From positions 2,745,652 through 2,809,651 of the forward strand of contig NC_135212.1 of NCBI RefSeq assembly GCF_052324685.1: 64,000 nt of DNA. The letters are read 5' to 3'. Made by a program: the position numbers and the translations under genes. This document shows, piece by piece, positions 54,254 through 64,000 of this stretch. Numbering within the stretch: the first letter of the stretch is position 1; every line of letters starts with the position of its first letter. The notes below the pieces were generated by a model. The model saw nothing but the letters and a program-made list of their open reading frames with translations. It had not been told where the DNA came from and searched no databases. Source of the stretch: Brachyhypopomus gauderio. Its lineage: Eukaryota; Chordata; Actinopteri; Gymnotiformes; Hypopomidae.

Positions 54254-56760
54254 CAGACCCTCCAGAAAGTCGCGATGTTGCGATTTGCAACTTCAACGCA
54301 ACTTCAAGCAAACCCCGCGAATTCAGGGCAGTGTTGCAACTTCAGCCAATCACCGCAACTTTCCCGCAAATTTGACCAATCACTGATGTCATCTTGATGT
54401 GACGTCGACAAACTCCCGCCGTATATACATTCAAGAGGAGCAGACTGAAAGCAGCATGAGCGACGAAAATAACGGCAAAAAGATCGGGAAAAGTAGTATC
54501 CCAGTACACTACATGAAAGCGGGGATAAACTGTCCAGATCCGACCCGCGAATTGATTATCTATGGCCCCCTGGATGATATTTAATTACTATTAGAACCGG
54601 CCCGCAGGCCACAGCCGCCCGATGGTGTTTTGCACGCACAAACACTACATTCCCCACAATGCAACAGTAGCCCGCGAAGTCACTGCAGCGCACGCAAGCG
54701 GCGAGGGTCTGAGATAAAGTTTATAAGTTTAAACTTTAAACTGAGATAAAGTTTAAAGTCAGAGATAGGCTAAAGTTTATTCATCTCTGATCCATATCTA
54801 TGAGTTACTAGTTCGCTCTGGCGCCAACCACTGGCGATCGATCTCGATATAATACTTAATTTGTGTCCATTTTACAGGCCGCCCGGTAACAACTTACGTT
54901 CGCTAACCCCGCCCCCCGGGTCAACAATTAATGTTCGCCACCCCCTCCAGGTTCAAATCTCACTTCAAGCGATCTTGAAAATTGATAATTAAAATGGACT
55001 ACTAAATAGAGGAAACCATACAACATTTACTCCCTATTGTAATGTACTCACAAAAAAGCAAAAACACACCGCAACTTCCATCGCAATTTTTTTTAAAAAC
55101 ACCCGCAACATCAAACATTTTAGCCTGCAACAATCACAAAAAAGGCCCGCGAAATCCTGGTGGGACTGAACTATGCGCGTTGGCCCCGCACTCTGTCGCG
55201 TCGCGAGGTCGTACACCACTCGATTTTTGTGTGTGCAATTCAGGCACTTGTACAACACTTTCAAGGTCCATTTGCAATATTTTACAGCACCTTCAGCTTA
55301 ATTTACATATTTATACAAATACACATATACTTTTAACTTTTTATCACCTTAAAAGAGATGGTATCTGTTAAGGTTTCTGAAACCGTCTCTAGACGTAGAT
55401 CATAGCCTTCAGGGTTCATAGACAGGATTAAACATTTGTACAGCCCTTAGAGTTCTGTAGCCCAGCTCTGGGAGAACAGATTCACAACACACCGGTGTCA
55501 GGAAAGAGTTAAAAAGTTTAATAAAATTACATGTAGTTCACTACAGAATGAAGAAGATGTGTCTTAACTTAATTGCGTCTTAACTCCCTATCCTCTCACA
55601 AAAACAGGAGAAAAGGACAATTCAAATAAATAGGCACTCACCCAAACAAAATACAAATGAAACAACAACAAATGAGAGAACATGGACCCACACAAAGTCT
55701 GGTTAGGACTATAAAAGCTCATAAGGCACATTAAAAGCTCTTAGCGCCCAAAACATATGCAATGCCTTGGCAAAGAGGACCACATGGTGAACTGAAAAAC
55801 AACACAACACAGGCCACTGTACCAGGAGCAGTTAGAGAGGGGGCTTCTAACTGAGGAGCAAACACACAGATAAGGGGGTGAACTGAATGTCGGAGTGTTC
55901 TGAGGATCACAGATAATAAATCACAAAATCCCTTACAGTATCGTGTTTGGAAAGAGCAGAAGAATAAATGTATTACATAAGCTTGTTGGTGTTTTAATGT
56001 ACATTGGCTTTCCACACCTCCAACATGGAGTGTTTGTGGCGGTGAGGGTGAGGAAGGACACCACCCCTGTCCCTACCTAGAGACAATGTTTTCGTTTGCT
56101 GGAGTGAAAGCAAGTACTCCTAAAGAGTGTGAAATATTGGCCTTCAAAAATTCACCTTCAAACTTGAAGAAACGCATCAAGGTAAGCTACAAATATAATG
56201 CACAGAAGACACACCAGCTTGAGCTATCAGTAAGCGCTAGTTAGGTTAGTTGTCTTAGCTAGCTAACTAACCTAATTATGTTCATGACGTGCATTAGCTG
56301 GCAATCATAAAGGCTATGTCACACTGAATTGTGTTTTTAGCAACAGTAAGCCGTGTCTCATTTCGTGCTGATTAATCATGTGCTCATTTTTATAATGTAG
56401 TGTTTTTTATAGGGTGAGTGCATTTATTGGGGGTAAATGCAGGACAGTAGGCTCACCCTTAGAACTCGATGGACGGGTTTTACATCCAAAATACACCTTG
56501 TTTTCTCAGCTAAATTAAGGCTAACTTGTACTTCTGCATCAAACCTATGACGTAGCGGGACATAGATTATCTGGGGTTTTTTTGTGTACAAAGTGTTATG
56601 CCCAGGTTTTTAAGTTGCTACTTGTTTTTACATACAGAATACTTTGTGGTCATAGACAGCTTTGATTTGTAAGTGATGTATTTGACTGCTTTCTTTAATT
56701 AATACGAAACGCAATACTTGTACTTTTTACTTTCAGTACTTGAGTAATACATGTTAGAAT
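54150..56760. repeat. Noncoding duplicated block (pairs with 25430-27930)
   Basis: Matches 25430-27930 apart from insertions such as the 54254-55168 transposon. No gene is seen. Words such as TTTGCTGGAGTGAAAG and CAAACTTGAAGAAAC are shared at corresponding places. Confidence 0.75.
54254..55168. mobile_element. DNA transposon fragment with AACTAT duplication
   Basis: Ends CAGACCCTCCAGAAAGTCGCG and, inverted, CAGTCCCACCAGGATTTCGCG are imperfect terminal inverted repeats. AACTAT flanks both sides (54248-54253 and 55169-55174). A small plus frame at 54457-54585 (MSDENNGKKIGKSSI) might be a transposase start. The interior near 54790-54960 shares the TCTGGCGCC-type sequence found inside the 32-kb hAT. 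Confidence 0.75.
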
Positions 56761-57114
56761 AAACTACTTGCAATACCTAAGTACAAAAATACTTGCTGAA
56801 TACTTCTGTACTTCCGCTTAAGTTTTTAAAGAACACTTCAACTTCTACTCGTCACTTTTTTGATAGAGTACTTGTACTTTTACATGTATATAAAATTTTA
56901 TTTAAGTATATTTATTTAATAATAAATAAATATATATTAATAATATAATTTAATAATATTAAATATTTATTTAATACTTAATACATTTCTGACAATTATC
57001 CAAGCAACCAATCCAAAAACAGGGCAAACCAGAATCATTAAATCACAAACCATAACAAATCGGTACACATGAATTCAATCGAATTTACAGAACACCCACA
57101 AAATCACACAAACA

Positions 57115-57116
57115 TG

Positions 57117-57185
<69 letters not shown>
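57115..57185. repeat. (CTAT)n plus (CT)n microsatellite
   Basis: About eight CTAT units followed by a CT run. The paralogous site at 329-361 has only the CT part. Confidence 0.95.
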
Positions 57186-57186
<1 letters not shown>

Positions 57187-57820
57187 AATCCCCCGTATCT
57201 TTCCTATACTGCCTGGTCTGTGCGGTTTTTATCCCACGTTGTCACGTCTAGTCCACCAATCGATGAGGAATCCGGGGGCAAGGCGTGGTGAAGTAGTAGT
57301 GATGAGAATGAGTGGCGGAAAAACAAAGACGATAGCGGAGCCGACGGAAACAACAGAAACAGCAACAACAATATCAATAAAAACAACACAAACCACGCAG
57401 GGCTGTAACAGTGCAATACCTCCATTTACCTGCACAGGTATGGCTCGATGTCACTGCTACTTGACACATGCTGTGACGATGTAAACAGAGCAGACTGACA
57501 GTCACAGTCCAATTAACAGTCCTATTAAAATGGTTTAACCAGTTAGTCCAGGTTGATTTTAACTTGGGCTATTCAAGGTACAAGGATTCAGACAAATGAA
57601 TGCTCAGATCAAGACGCTCACTCTCATGACGGTGCACATGACGTTCCTCATGACATTTTGTGACAGTGAAATATTTTCAAATTTCTACAGTGAAAGAGAG
57701 AGTACATGTTAATGTCTGAAGCTGCCCTGCTGTACATGATCAGTGGAGAATGGTGCTACACCACAGAGTCACATTTCCAGCTGTAGCTTCACTGTGTTCA
57801 GTGACAGTGACTTTCACTTT

Positions 57821-57859
57821 GGTTTTAGTACAGCTGCCTCACCAACTACAGTCACTGTG
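57821..57859 (-). promoter_or_regulatory. V(D)J recombination signal of VH 57.9 kb
   Basis: Heptamer CACAGTG (57853-57859), 23-bp spacer, nonamer ACTAAAACC (57821-57829), minus strand. Confidence 0.93.
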
Positions 57860-58368
57860 TCTCTCGAGCACAGTAATAAACAGCAGTGTCCTCTGCTGTC
57901 AGACTCTTGGCCTCTAAGAACTGCGTGCTTGTGGAGACGTCTTCAGACAAAATGAACTGTCCTCTCATGGAGTCGGCATATAGAGGATCTGAGTTGCTAC
58001 CAGAGTCTATTCTCCCAATCCACTCCAGTGCTCTCCCTGGTTTCTGCCGTATCCAGTGCATGTAGTGTTTAGTCATGTCATATCCAGATATCTGGCAGGA
58101 TATCTTCACACCCTGTCCAGGTCTCTTGACCTGAGATGGAGACTGCTCCATGCGGATTTCTTGACAATTAAGACCTATTAATACAAAAGATACAACAGAC
58201 AGCATAACAAATAAGGAAAAACACAGAAGGACAAGTCCCAATAAAACTGACTTGGTTATACTAAATAATCTGCATATTCTAATTTTCTGAATAGTATTGT
58301 CATTAGTAATTACTTTTTATGGCCCATATGACGAAACAAAGAATGCTCACAAGCCCCATTTGCCCCAT
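57860..58368 (-). CDS. Immunoglobulin heavy-chain V segment, group II (57.9 kb)
   Basis: The leader exon 58314-58368 ends AIK plus one base, with donor GTAATT. The V exon 57860-58174 follows TTAATAG. Conserved Cys, Trp and [10 protein letters not shown] are present and there are no stops. Compared with the 1.0-kb copy, CDR1 reads TKHYMHW for TEYFMHW and CDR2 RIDSGSNSDPL for FVNSGSTDEPT. The framework is almost unchanged. The intron is also open, so the V exon frame reads upstream without being leader sequence. Looks functional. Confidence 0.93.
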
Positions 58369-58458
58369 TTTAGTCTAAAGCTAAAGAGTAAGTCCTGTGC
58401 TATATATGCTGGTACAGCTTTATACAATGTACCACCATGTAATGATGGAGGAGCCTGA

Positions 58459-58466
58459 ATTTACAT
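58459..58466 (-). promoter_or_regulatory. Octamer-like promoter site
   Basis: Minus strand ATGTAAAT, 91 bp before the leader ATG, paralogous to 1624-1631. Confidence 0.65.
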
Positions 58467-59149
58467 ATTCCATGTAGAAACTTCCTGTTCAGATGTTTTT
58501 GACCTGCCAGTGTATGTGGTAGACAGAAGGCATGATTAAATTTTGAGAAGGAGACCACATTTTTTTTTTACCATAACCCATTACATTTAATTGCTTTACA
58601 CATTAATACACTGCATTATCTTGAGCAACAGATGACATACAGCATCAAGTTTCCCACTTTTTACGCTTGTCTCTTGGAATATATACAGTGGAATTTTCTT
58701 GGTGTTGTTGAAAACATCCGTCACACACACCAAATCTGTTTTTAGATGCCGGCCTGACTCAAGCCAACATATAAGCTAACCGCTATACAGCTCAGTTTAT
58801 GAAAACTTTAAAGTCACCACAAAATATGTTAAAATATATTTTTAAAGAACATACTGCATATTACTAGTTTTTTCAGGATTCTTGACTACAGATAATACAC
58901 TTCTGTTGGAGAAAGAGTCTGATGTGGGAATACATGGATATAGAGTTTTTGTAACACAGAGTGATTAGGAGGTTGACACATTCAATGAGAAGAACGAAAT
59001 CCATTGACACAGATTAACACAGATTAGCAGAGATTGACACAGTGGTTAAGATGGTCCAAGGTCAATTTACCAATTCGCAGAACACCAGGTGACATGATAC
59101 ACAGAAAAATGTTAAGTTAAACAAGTTACAAAGGAGACTGATTATAACT

Positions 59150-59217
<68 letters not shown>

Positions 59218-59497
59218 CATACAGTTGATGACCAGCAAAAAGACAATGTTTGTATAACCTGCCTTTAACAAAAGCTATTGTATATTTATACAATATACAT
59301 ACATATGTATGTTGCATATGTATAATGCATTGTATATTTATGTTAAAATATTACTTCATCCAGTTACACTATTCATATAAAATATCACTTATAACACATT
59401 ACAGTATAAGAAACAATCAAATTGTTAATCTGTAGTATTTATAGAGGACAAACTAAATGACAAATGCCTCAGTAACTTGACTAGTTCATGGTCTAAC
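58467..59497. other. Intergenic
   Basis: 58570-58900 is shared with 1870-2190 and 27940-28270. A (CA)n tract spans 59152-59216. The rest is unique in the window, with no gene. Confidence 0.6.
59152..59216. repeat. (CA)n microsatellite
   Basis: About 32 uninterrupted CA units. Confidence 0.97.
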
Positions 59498-59535
59498 GGT
59501 TTTTGAACAGCTCATTAGCTTGTTGTGTCACAGTG
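59498..59535 (-). promoter_or_regulatory. V(D)J recombination signal of VH 59.5 kb
   Basis: Heptamer CACTGTG (59529-59535), 22-bp spacer, nonamer TCAAAAACC (59498-59506), minus strand. Confidence 0.92.
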
Positions 59536-59976
59536 TCGTGCACAGTAATAAACAGCCGTGTCTTCAGTTTTCAGACTCTTCACCTGGAGGTACAGCATGT
59601 TTTTGCTGGTGTCTTTAGTGATGGAGAACTGGCCCTGGAGAGACTGGGCAAATATAGTGCCTGTGCCAGTATCAATGCGCCCAATCCATTCCAGTGCTTT
59701 GCCTGGTTTCTGACGGATCCAGTGCATCCAGTAGCTGCCCATTGAGAATCCAGACACAGTACAGGACAGAGTGGTGGACTCTCCTGGTCTCCCCACCACA
59801 GAGTTAGAGGAGGTCAATGACTGACCATAAACACCTACAAAAGGATAAATTAGAGATGTAAGAGTCATCATGTAAGATTTAAGATTTCAAGAAGGGTATG
59901 TTGGTGTTCTTTTTATGAATACAAGCTTCTCACATGGAATAAAAGCAAGAAGAATTCCATATTGTAGCATGTTCAT
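59536..59976 (-). CDS. Immunoglobulin heavy-chain V segment, group I (59.5 kb)
   Basis: The leader exon 59934-59976 encodes [14 protein letters not shown] plus one base, with donor GTGAGA. The V exon 59536-59834 follows CTTTTGTAG and joins as [11 protein letters not shown]. All conserved residues are present. The coding end is cut back: after TGT GCA CGA the heptamer begins at once, whereas the 2.3 and 28.6 kb copies carry GAGT in between. An exact octamer is 127 bp before the ATG. Confidence 0.93.
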
Positions 59977-60102
59977 CACCATCATCAAGATGTCTTCAAG
60001 CAGACAGAAGGCAGATATACCACTGTTCAGTGCAGAGTCAGTAAAGCCATTAATACCTATGTCCTAATGAGTGGGTGTGTTCTTGAGTTTGGGAGTTTGG
60101 GT

Positions 60103-60110
60103 ATTTGCAT
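60103..60110 (-). promoter_or_regulatory. Perfect octamer promoter site
   Basis: ATGCAAAT on the minus strand, 127 bp upstream of the leader ATG. Confidence 0.85.
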
Positions 60111-61060
60111 ATGTAATGTCATTTAAGCAAAACAAGGAGGTGACTTGGATGAAGACAATTTCAATATATTGTATATTTTCATGATGGTTTTTACACACCA
60201 AATCACCCTTTTTTCTTTTTTCCTCTAGAAAAAACAGTTATTACATTGATAAATGACATCACTGGTGGGTAAATTAACTTTATTAAAAGCATTGCAATAA
60301 TTCAATGATACATTAATATGTTTACAAATATGATGTGTTTTATATGCAAATATAAGATAATATCTGATGTTTGCCACCTTTAGTGCGTCTGTAACTATGG
60401 CACTGCATGATTGCTCTCTGCTAGGTATTCACATGTTCTGATTCGTTATTGGTTTGTTTCTGTGGCTGCCGTGTGGGGTCAGAGATTATTCCAAGGCCCT
60501 GCAACTGACGTGAGCTCTAAAAATGATTTGAAGATTAGGCACATTTCATTCAGTAACAAGGGGGAGCATGTGTGATATGGGGCGGGGCTTCTCCACAGTC
60601 AGGTTAGGATAATGCAAGATTGCCGTGACAATATGGAGGTCACGCGATCTACGAGGTATGTTTAACTATAAAATATAAATATGAATACAGAGAAGGAACT
60701 ACAGACCAAGTGTAAATAGAACAACACAACTAGACTACAAAAGATATTTACCAAACAAGGGAACTATAATAAAGAGATATTCTAAACAATGGAATGTACA
60801 CCATGAACAGTGGCAAACCTTAACATAGTTTGACTAGACAAGACAATGTGAACAGAGAATTCAAGATGAGCACTAACCATGAACAACAACTAGGGATTTA
60901 GCAAAAGGTCACGACAAGCACAGAGAATAACATTGAGCCCCTGATACTCAAAAGAAAGGGACTATATACTAAACTAAATCAACCACAGGAACAAGGGACA
61001 GCTGAAAACAATATCCATGGAGTGAATTAAACAAAGAAAAATCGTGGCAATGAAAACAAA
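60111..61060. other. Intergenic
   Basis: Nothing recognised. Confidence 0.5.
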
Positions 61061-61065
61061 GGTGG

Positions 61066-61362
61066 TGTGACGGGTAGGGTGAGCGAAATAAAATGGAAGC
61101 GATCACGCCAAGTCTCAGGGAAAATGGATGGTTTAATGGAGAAAGTGCGCAAACCAAAAACCCGTGACATGCTCCGAATTAAGGATATAATGACCAGCGG
61201 TCAACTGGTACAAAGACAAGACATATATAGACGAACAAACGACCCTCAGGTGAGACGGATCACGGGCTCCCCCCACCCGAGGGACGAACACAATGCAACA
61301 CTTGACAGGACAGCTGCCGCTGTAGACGGGGGCGACCAGTAGGGGGCCGCCGTACCCTGACA
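61066..61362. mobile_element. Solo LTR (297 bp) with GGTGG target duplication
   Basis: TGTGACGGGTAGGGTGAGC to GTACCCTGACA, with GGTGG at 61061-61065 and 61363-61367. It aligns over its length with 25054-25336, including GGAAGCGATCACGCCAAGTC and GACCAGTAGGGGGCCGCC. Confidence 0.93.
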
Positions 61363-61367
61363 GGTGG

Positions 61368-63071
61368 GGCTAAGTGATGAAGAAAGCTAAATTGCCAGGT
61401 AGGCAGCCCCCTCTTTTGGCCTAGGCCAACCAGGCCATGGCCTATGGGCAAAATAAACGGAATGCATAATTACGCATTATGCTGTTCTGCATGCAGCCCA
61501 ATTCTAATAAAAGGTAAATGCTGAAATTTGCCATTTACATACAGTTAATGAGTATGATTTAGATACTGATCAGCATATCAGCAACAATAACAGTAATTAT
61601 TTACTGATTGGGTCTGTCTGTCTGTCTGTGAGAAATTAATATTTACTGTACTGTGTAAATTAGTTTACTCAGTTTTCGAACTTCCGAATAGAACTGAACT
61701 CAACAGTTGTTGGCTTGTTGTTTTTTACTTTAGACTGAAATGTGCAGATGCAAAAGGTTGGGACGACAAGGGGGGGCGGGGGGGAGTGGGGGTCCTGAAT
61801 TTTTTTTTTGGCCTTGGGCACGTAGCAGGTTGGGGTGGAGCCAGATGTGACAGGCCCAATGTGATAGATTTTTACGGGGTCCAGAATAGGCCTATCTCCC
61901 CAGCTTGTTTGTTGTTCACAATGAAACAGTTTGAAATGTTTTGAGACAGAAGTAAAACTTTGCAATGACAAATCAACAAGTTTAAATAGAGCAGGAGAAA
62001 GTATTCAACATCAGGCAGAGCAACTGTGAGGCTTCATGTGATCACTCGAGGGATTCTGGCAGTTGTGTCGTCAGTGATGCAGGCGGAGGCCGTGAAATGT
62101 AAAGCTATATGTATGTCCTTTTTTTCTTCTTCGATAATATGCGCAGTATTATTGCATATCATATATTAATATCAAGGTTATTTTTTTCTGTTCCACCAGA
62201 CCCGGTGGCGAGACAATCTCGGGAGACTTTGACACACCCGACTGCTTGGTGCCATTTTATAAATGTTGGTGTGGCATACGCTGGGATAGTTTGGCTTTTT
62301 TGCTCATTTGGCATCTTTTAAAGTTAAGTTACGGTAAGCAAAGTCCAAGTTTAGTCAATACCTGAGGAGCATTATATTATTCATTACACATAGAGTTACT
62401 AAACAGGCAACCCCAGTAACGCTAGCTGGTTAGCTATCCTGGCTAGGTGTTGTGAGGATGCCTGACTAGCTAGCATGAGCAAAAATTAGAAACGAGAGGA
62501 TAAATTCAATATTTTTACAAATTTAGATGTTCGTTTGTTAAAAAATTGATGGCACTGTACACAGGATGTACAGTATATATGACTATAAACTAACCAGCGG
62601 TGTGCTTTTCCTCATTAGACGCTGTTCTCAACACACACAAAATCACACAACAGGAGGCAATGGACATGATGGCTAAATTTATCTTTTTGACATTCTTTAT
62701 ACTCAGCCTGATGCAAGTTCTTCAATACTCTGTAATTGCTGGACATTTTGTTTGTTGTCCTGCTGTTCCATGTTCTCAGAGAAGAAATTTACAGAGAGAA
62801 TAATAAAAAATAATAATTTTTTTCATTATGGAATGTAGTTAGTTTTGTAGTAGTAGTAGTTTTGTGGTTTATTCAAGGTTGAATGTATAACGTTGAAACA
62901 ATGTTGGCATATGAACGTTGATTCACTTTTCAAAATCAACACCAAATCCAACGTTGATCCAACCATAACATTTGACGTTGATTCAACGCTGAAATGCCAG
63001 CTGGGTATCAGAGCATGAAAAAGGTTTACATTGTGCTAATGCACTTAAGGCTGCCTCGTCCTGAATTAAGG
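61368..63071. other. Intergenic with a MITE-like patch
   Basis: No gene is supported. 62890-63005 carries repeated CAACGTTGA/ACGTTGATTCA words and ends TGCCAGCTGGGTA, like a small palindromic DNA-transposon derivative. Confidence 0.5.
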
Positions 63072-63110
63072 TGTTTTTGTATAACATTGTAAACGTTTTC
63101 TGTTATTGTG
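63072..63110 (-). promoter_or_regulatory. V(D)J recombination signal of VH 63.1 kb
   Basis: Heptamer CACAATA (63104-63110), 23-bp spacer, nonamer ACAAAAACA (63072-63080), minus strand. The heptamer has two changes from consensus outside the CAC core. Confidence 0.85.
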
Positions 63111-63558
63111 GGAATCGAGCACAGTAATACACAGCAGTGTCTTCTGTCTTCAGTTTGCTCATGTGCAGATACACCTGCTTCTTGCTGTTGTCTCTGGAGA
63201 TGGTGAACCTCCCTTGGACTGCTTGAGAGGAGTGCTTTTCCCTACTGTTATGATTTATTGCTGCCACCCATTCCAGGCCTTTACCAGGAGTCTGTCTGTT
63301 CCATCCCATCCAGTAGTTAAAGTCTAGACGAGATGCTGTACAGGTCAGCGTATGGGATTCCGTAGGTTTAATGATCACTGGTTCAGATTGTTCCAGTGTT
63401 TGACCACAACAATCTAGATTGCAGAGAAGATTTGACAAGAGACACATTAATACCAGTGACAAAGAATGATAAATGAATTGTTCTGTAAAATCTCATACTA
63501 TTTGGAACTTACGTGCAGTGAGTGATGCTAATATGAAACTCAGACAGATTATTTTCAT
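63111..63558 (-). CDS. Immunoglobulin heavy-chain V segment, group III (63.1 kb)
   Basis: The leader exon 63513-63558 encodes MKIICLSFILASLTA plus one base, with donor GTAAGT. The V exon 63111-63413 follows ATCTAG and joins as HCCGQTLEQSEPVIIKP. First Cys in TLTCTAS, Trp in MGWNRQTPGKGLEW (Asn replaces the usual Ile/Val after Trp), FR3 [14 protein letters not shown], end [10 protein letters not shown]. No stops. The octamer-like ATGCAAAG at 63647-63654 is 89 bp before the ATG. It is the most divergent intact member of group III here and has no duplicate in the window. Confidence 0.92.
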
Positions 63559-63646
63559 TTTGCAGATTTCAAAGTGATGATCACTCATCTGAATATCATA
63601 AAGACTGGGTTTTAAGGGTTTATTAAAGGCTTTGAGAGGGGAGTTA

Positions 63647-63654
63647 CTTTGCAT
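63647..63654 (-). promoter_or_regulatory. Octamer-like promoter site
   Basis: Minus strand ATGCAAAG, one mismatch to the octamer. Confidence 0.6.
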
Positions 63655-64000
63655 AGTCTAACATTTTGCAAAACAAACAATGATATCAGGAAAAGGCTCC
63701 TGGTTCTTATTGACTGTTCTTAATAGCCCCGCCCCTCGTTCATTCCTTGTAATCTTAAATACTTCCTTATTGTAGTGATTATTCCCAACCTGCATCATTT
63801 GACTTTATTAAACACTGCATCATTTATTTTCACTGGATTTACATCAATCCATAATCATCAGCATTCTGTTCCACTGTATTCTTATTGTACTTGTCTGCCC
63901 ATAATTCCCATACCCACAACCAAGGACAGAAACAGGTCTAGGAGAAGGTTTCATGTGTTTATTTGACTCCAAATGATGTAACATTTATGTACTTCAGAAT
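63655..64000. other. Intergenic to window end
   Basis: No gene or recognisable repeat is seen. Confidence 0.5.

Noticed and set aside
57852..58241. VH leader read directly upstream of the V exon (MGLVLLCFSLFVMLS...)
   Set aside because: A proper leader exon with donor and octamer lies further upstream (58314-58368), and a TTAATAG acceptor precedes the V exon. The open sequence is intron.

Overview
The window is a piece of an immunoglobulin heavy-chain variable (VH) region from a ray-finned fish, almost certainly a teleost. All Ig segments lie on the minus strand. The repeat landscape (BEL/Pao, Tc1-like, R4/Dong-type and L2/jockey-type LINEs, hAT, CACTA-like and Harbinger-like elements) is typical of teleosts. 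The species cannot be named from sequence alone. No D, J or constant exon was recognised.

Thirteen VH segments with a readable V exon were found, plus two older VH relics. Eleven have the full layout: a leader exon of 43-55 bp, a short intron, a V exon with first Cys, Trp and DTAVYYC, and an octamer-like promoter site. Ten of the eleven also have a heptamer/22-23 bp/nonamer recombination signal. They fall into four sequence groups: group I (2.3, 28.6, 59.5 kb), group II (1.0, 57.9 kb), group III (19.4, 40.3, 42.2, 63.1 kb) and group IV (23.5, 46.3 kb). Two further segments (22.3 and 45.0 kb) have lost most of FR1 through CDR2. In its place they carry 12 or 13 in-frame copies of a 48-bp unit (16 residues) spanning the end of CDR2 and the start of FR3. 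Each still has an RSS behind it. These arrays are the most unusual feature of the window.

The locus grew by block duplication. A block with VH(III)-array-VH(IV) occurs at 18.6-25.1 kb and again at 41.2-47.7 kb. A block with VH(II)-VH(I) occurs at 0.2-3.0 kb and 57.0-60.2 kb, and its VH(I) half a third time at 27.9-29.3 kb. A noncoding block at 25.4-27.9 kb is repeated at 54.2-56.8 kb. The duplicated V exons compared differ mainly in CDR1 and CDR2.

The spacers between VH clusters are islands of mobile DNA. At 5.4-16.6 kb there is a nest: an L2/jockey-type LINE inside an R4/Dong-type LINE inside a Tc1-like element, followed by a LINE tail split by a 6.9-kb BEL/Pao retrotransposon. That retrotransposon has near-identical LTRs and a 5-bp target duplication, but its pol is broken. 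Several solo LTRs, a hAT element with an empty-site paralogue, a Harbinger-like MITE and a CACTA-like zinc-finger transposase gene have clear boundaries. Only the retroelement and transposase reading frames code for anything other than Ig V domains.
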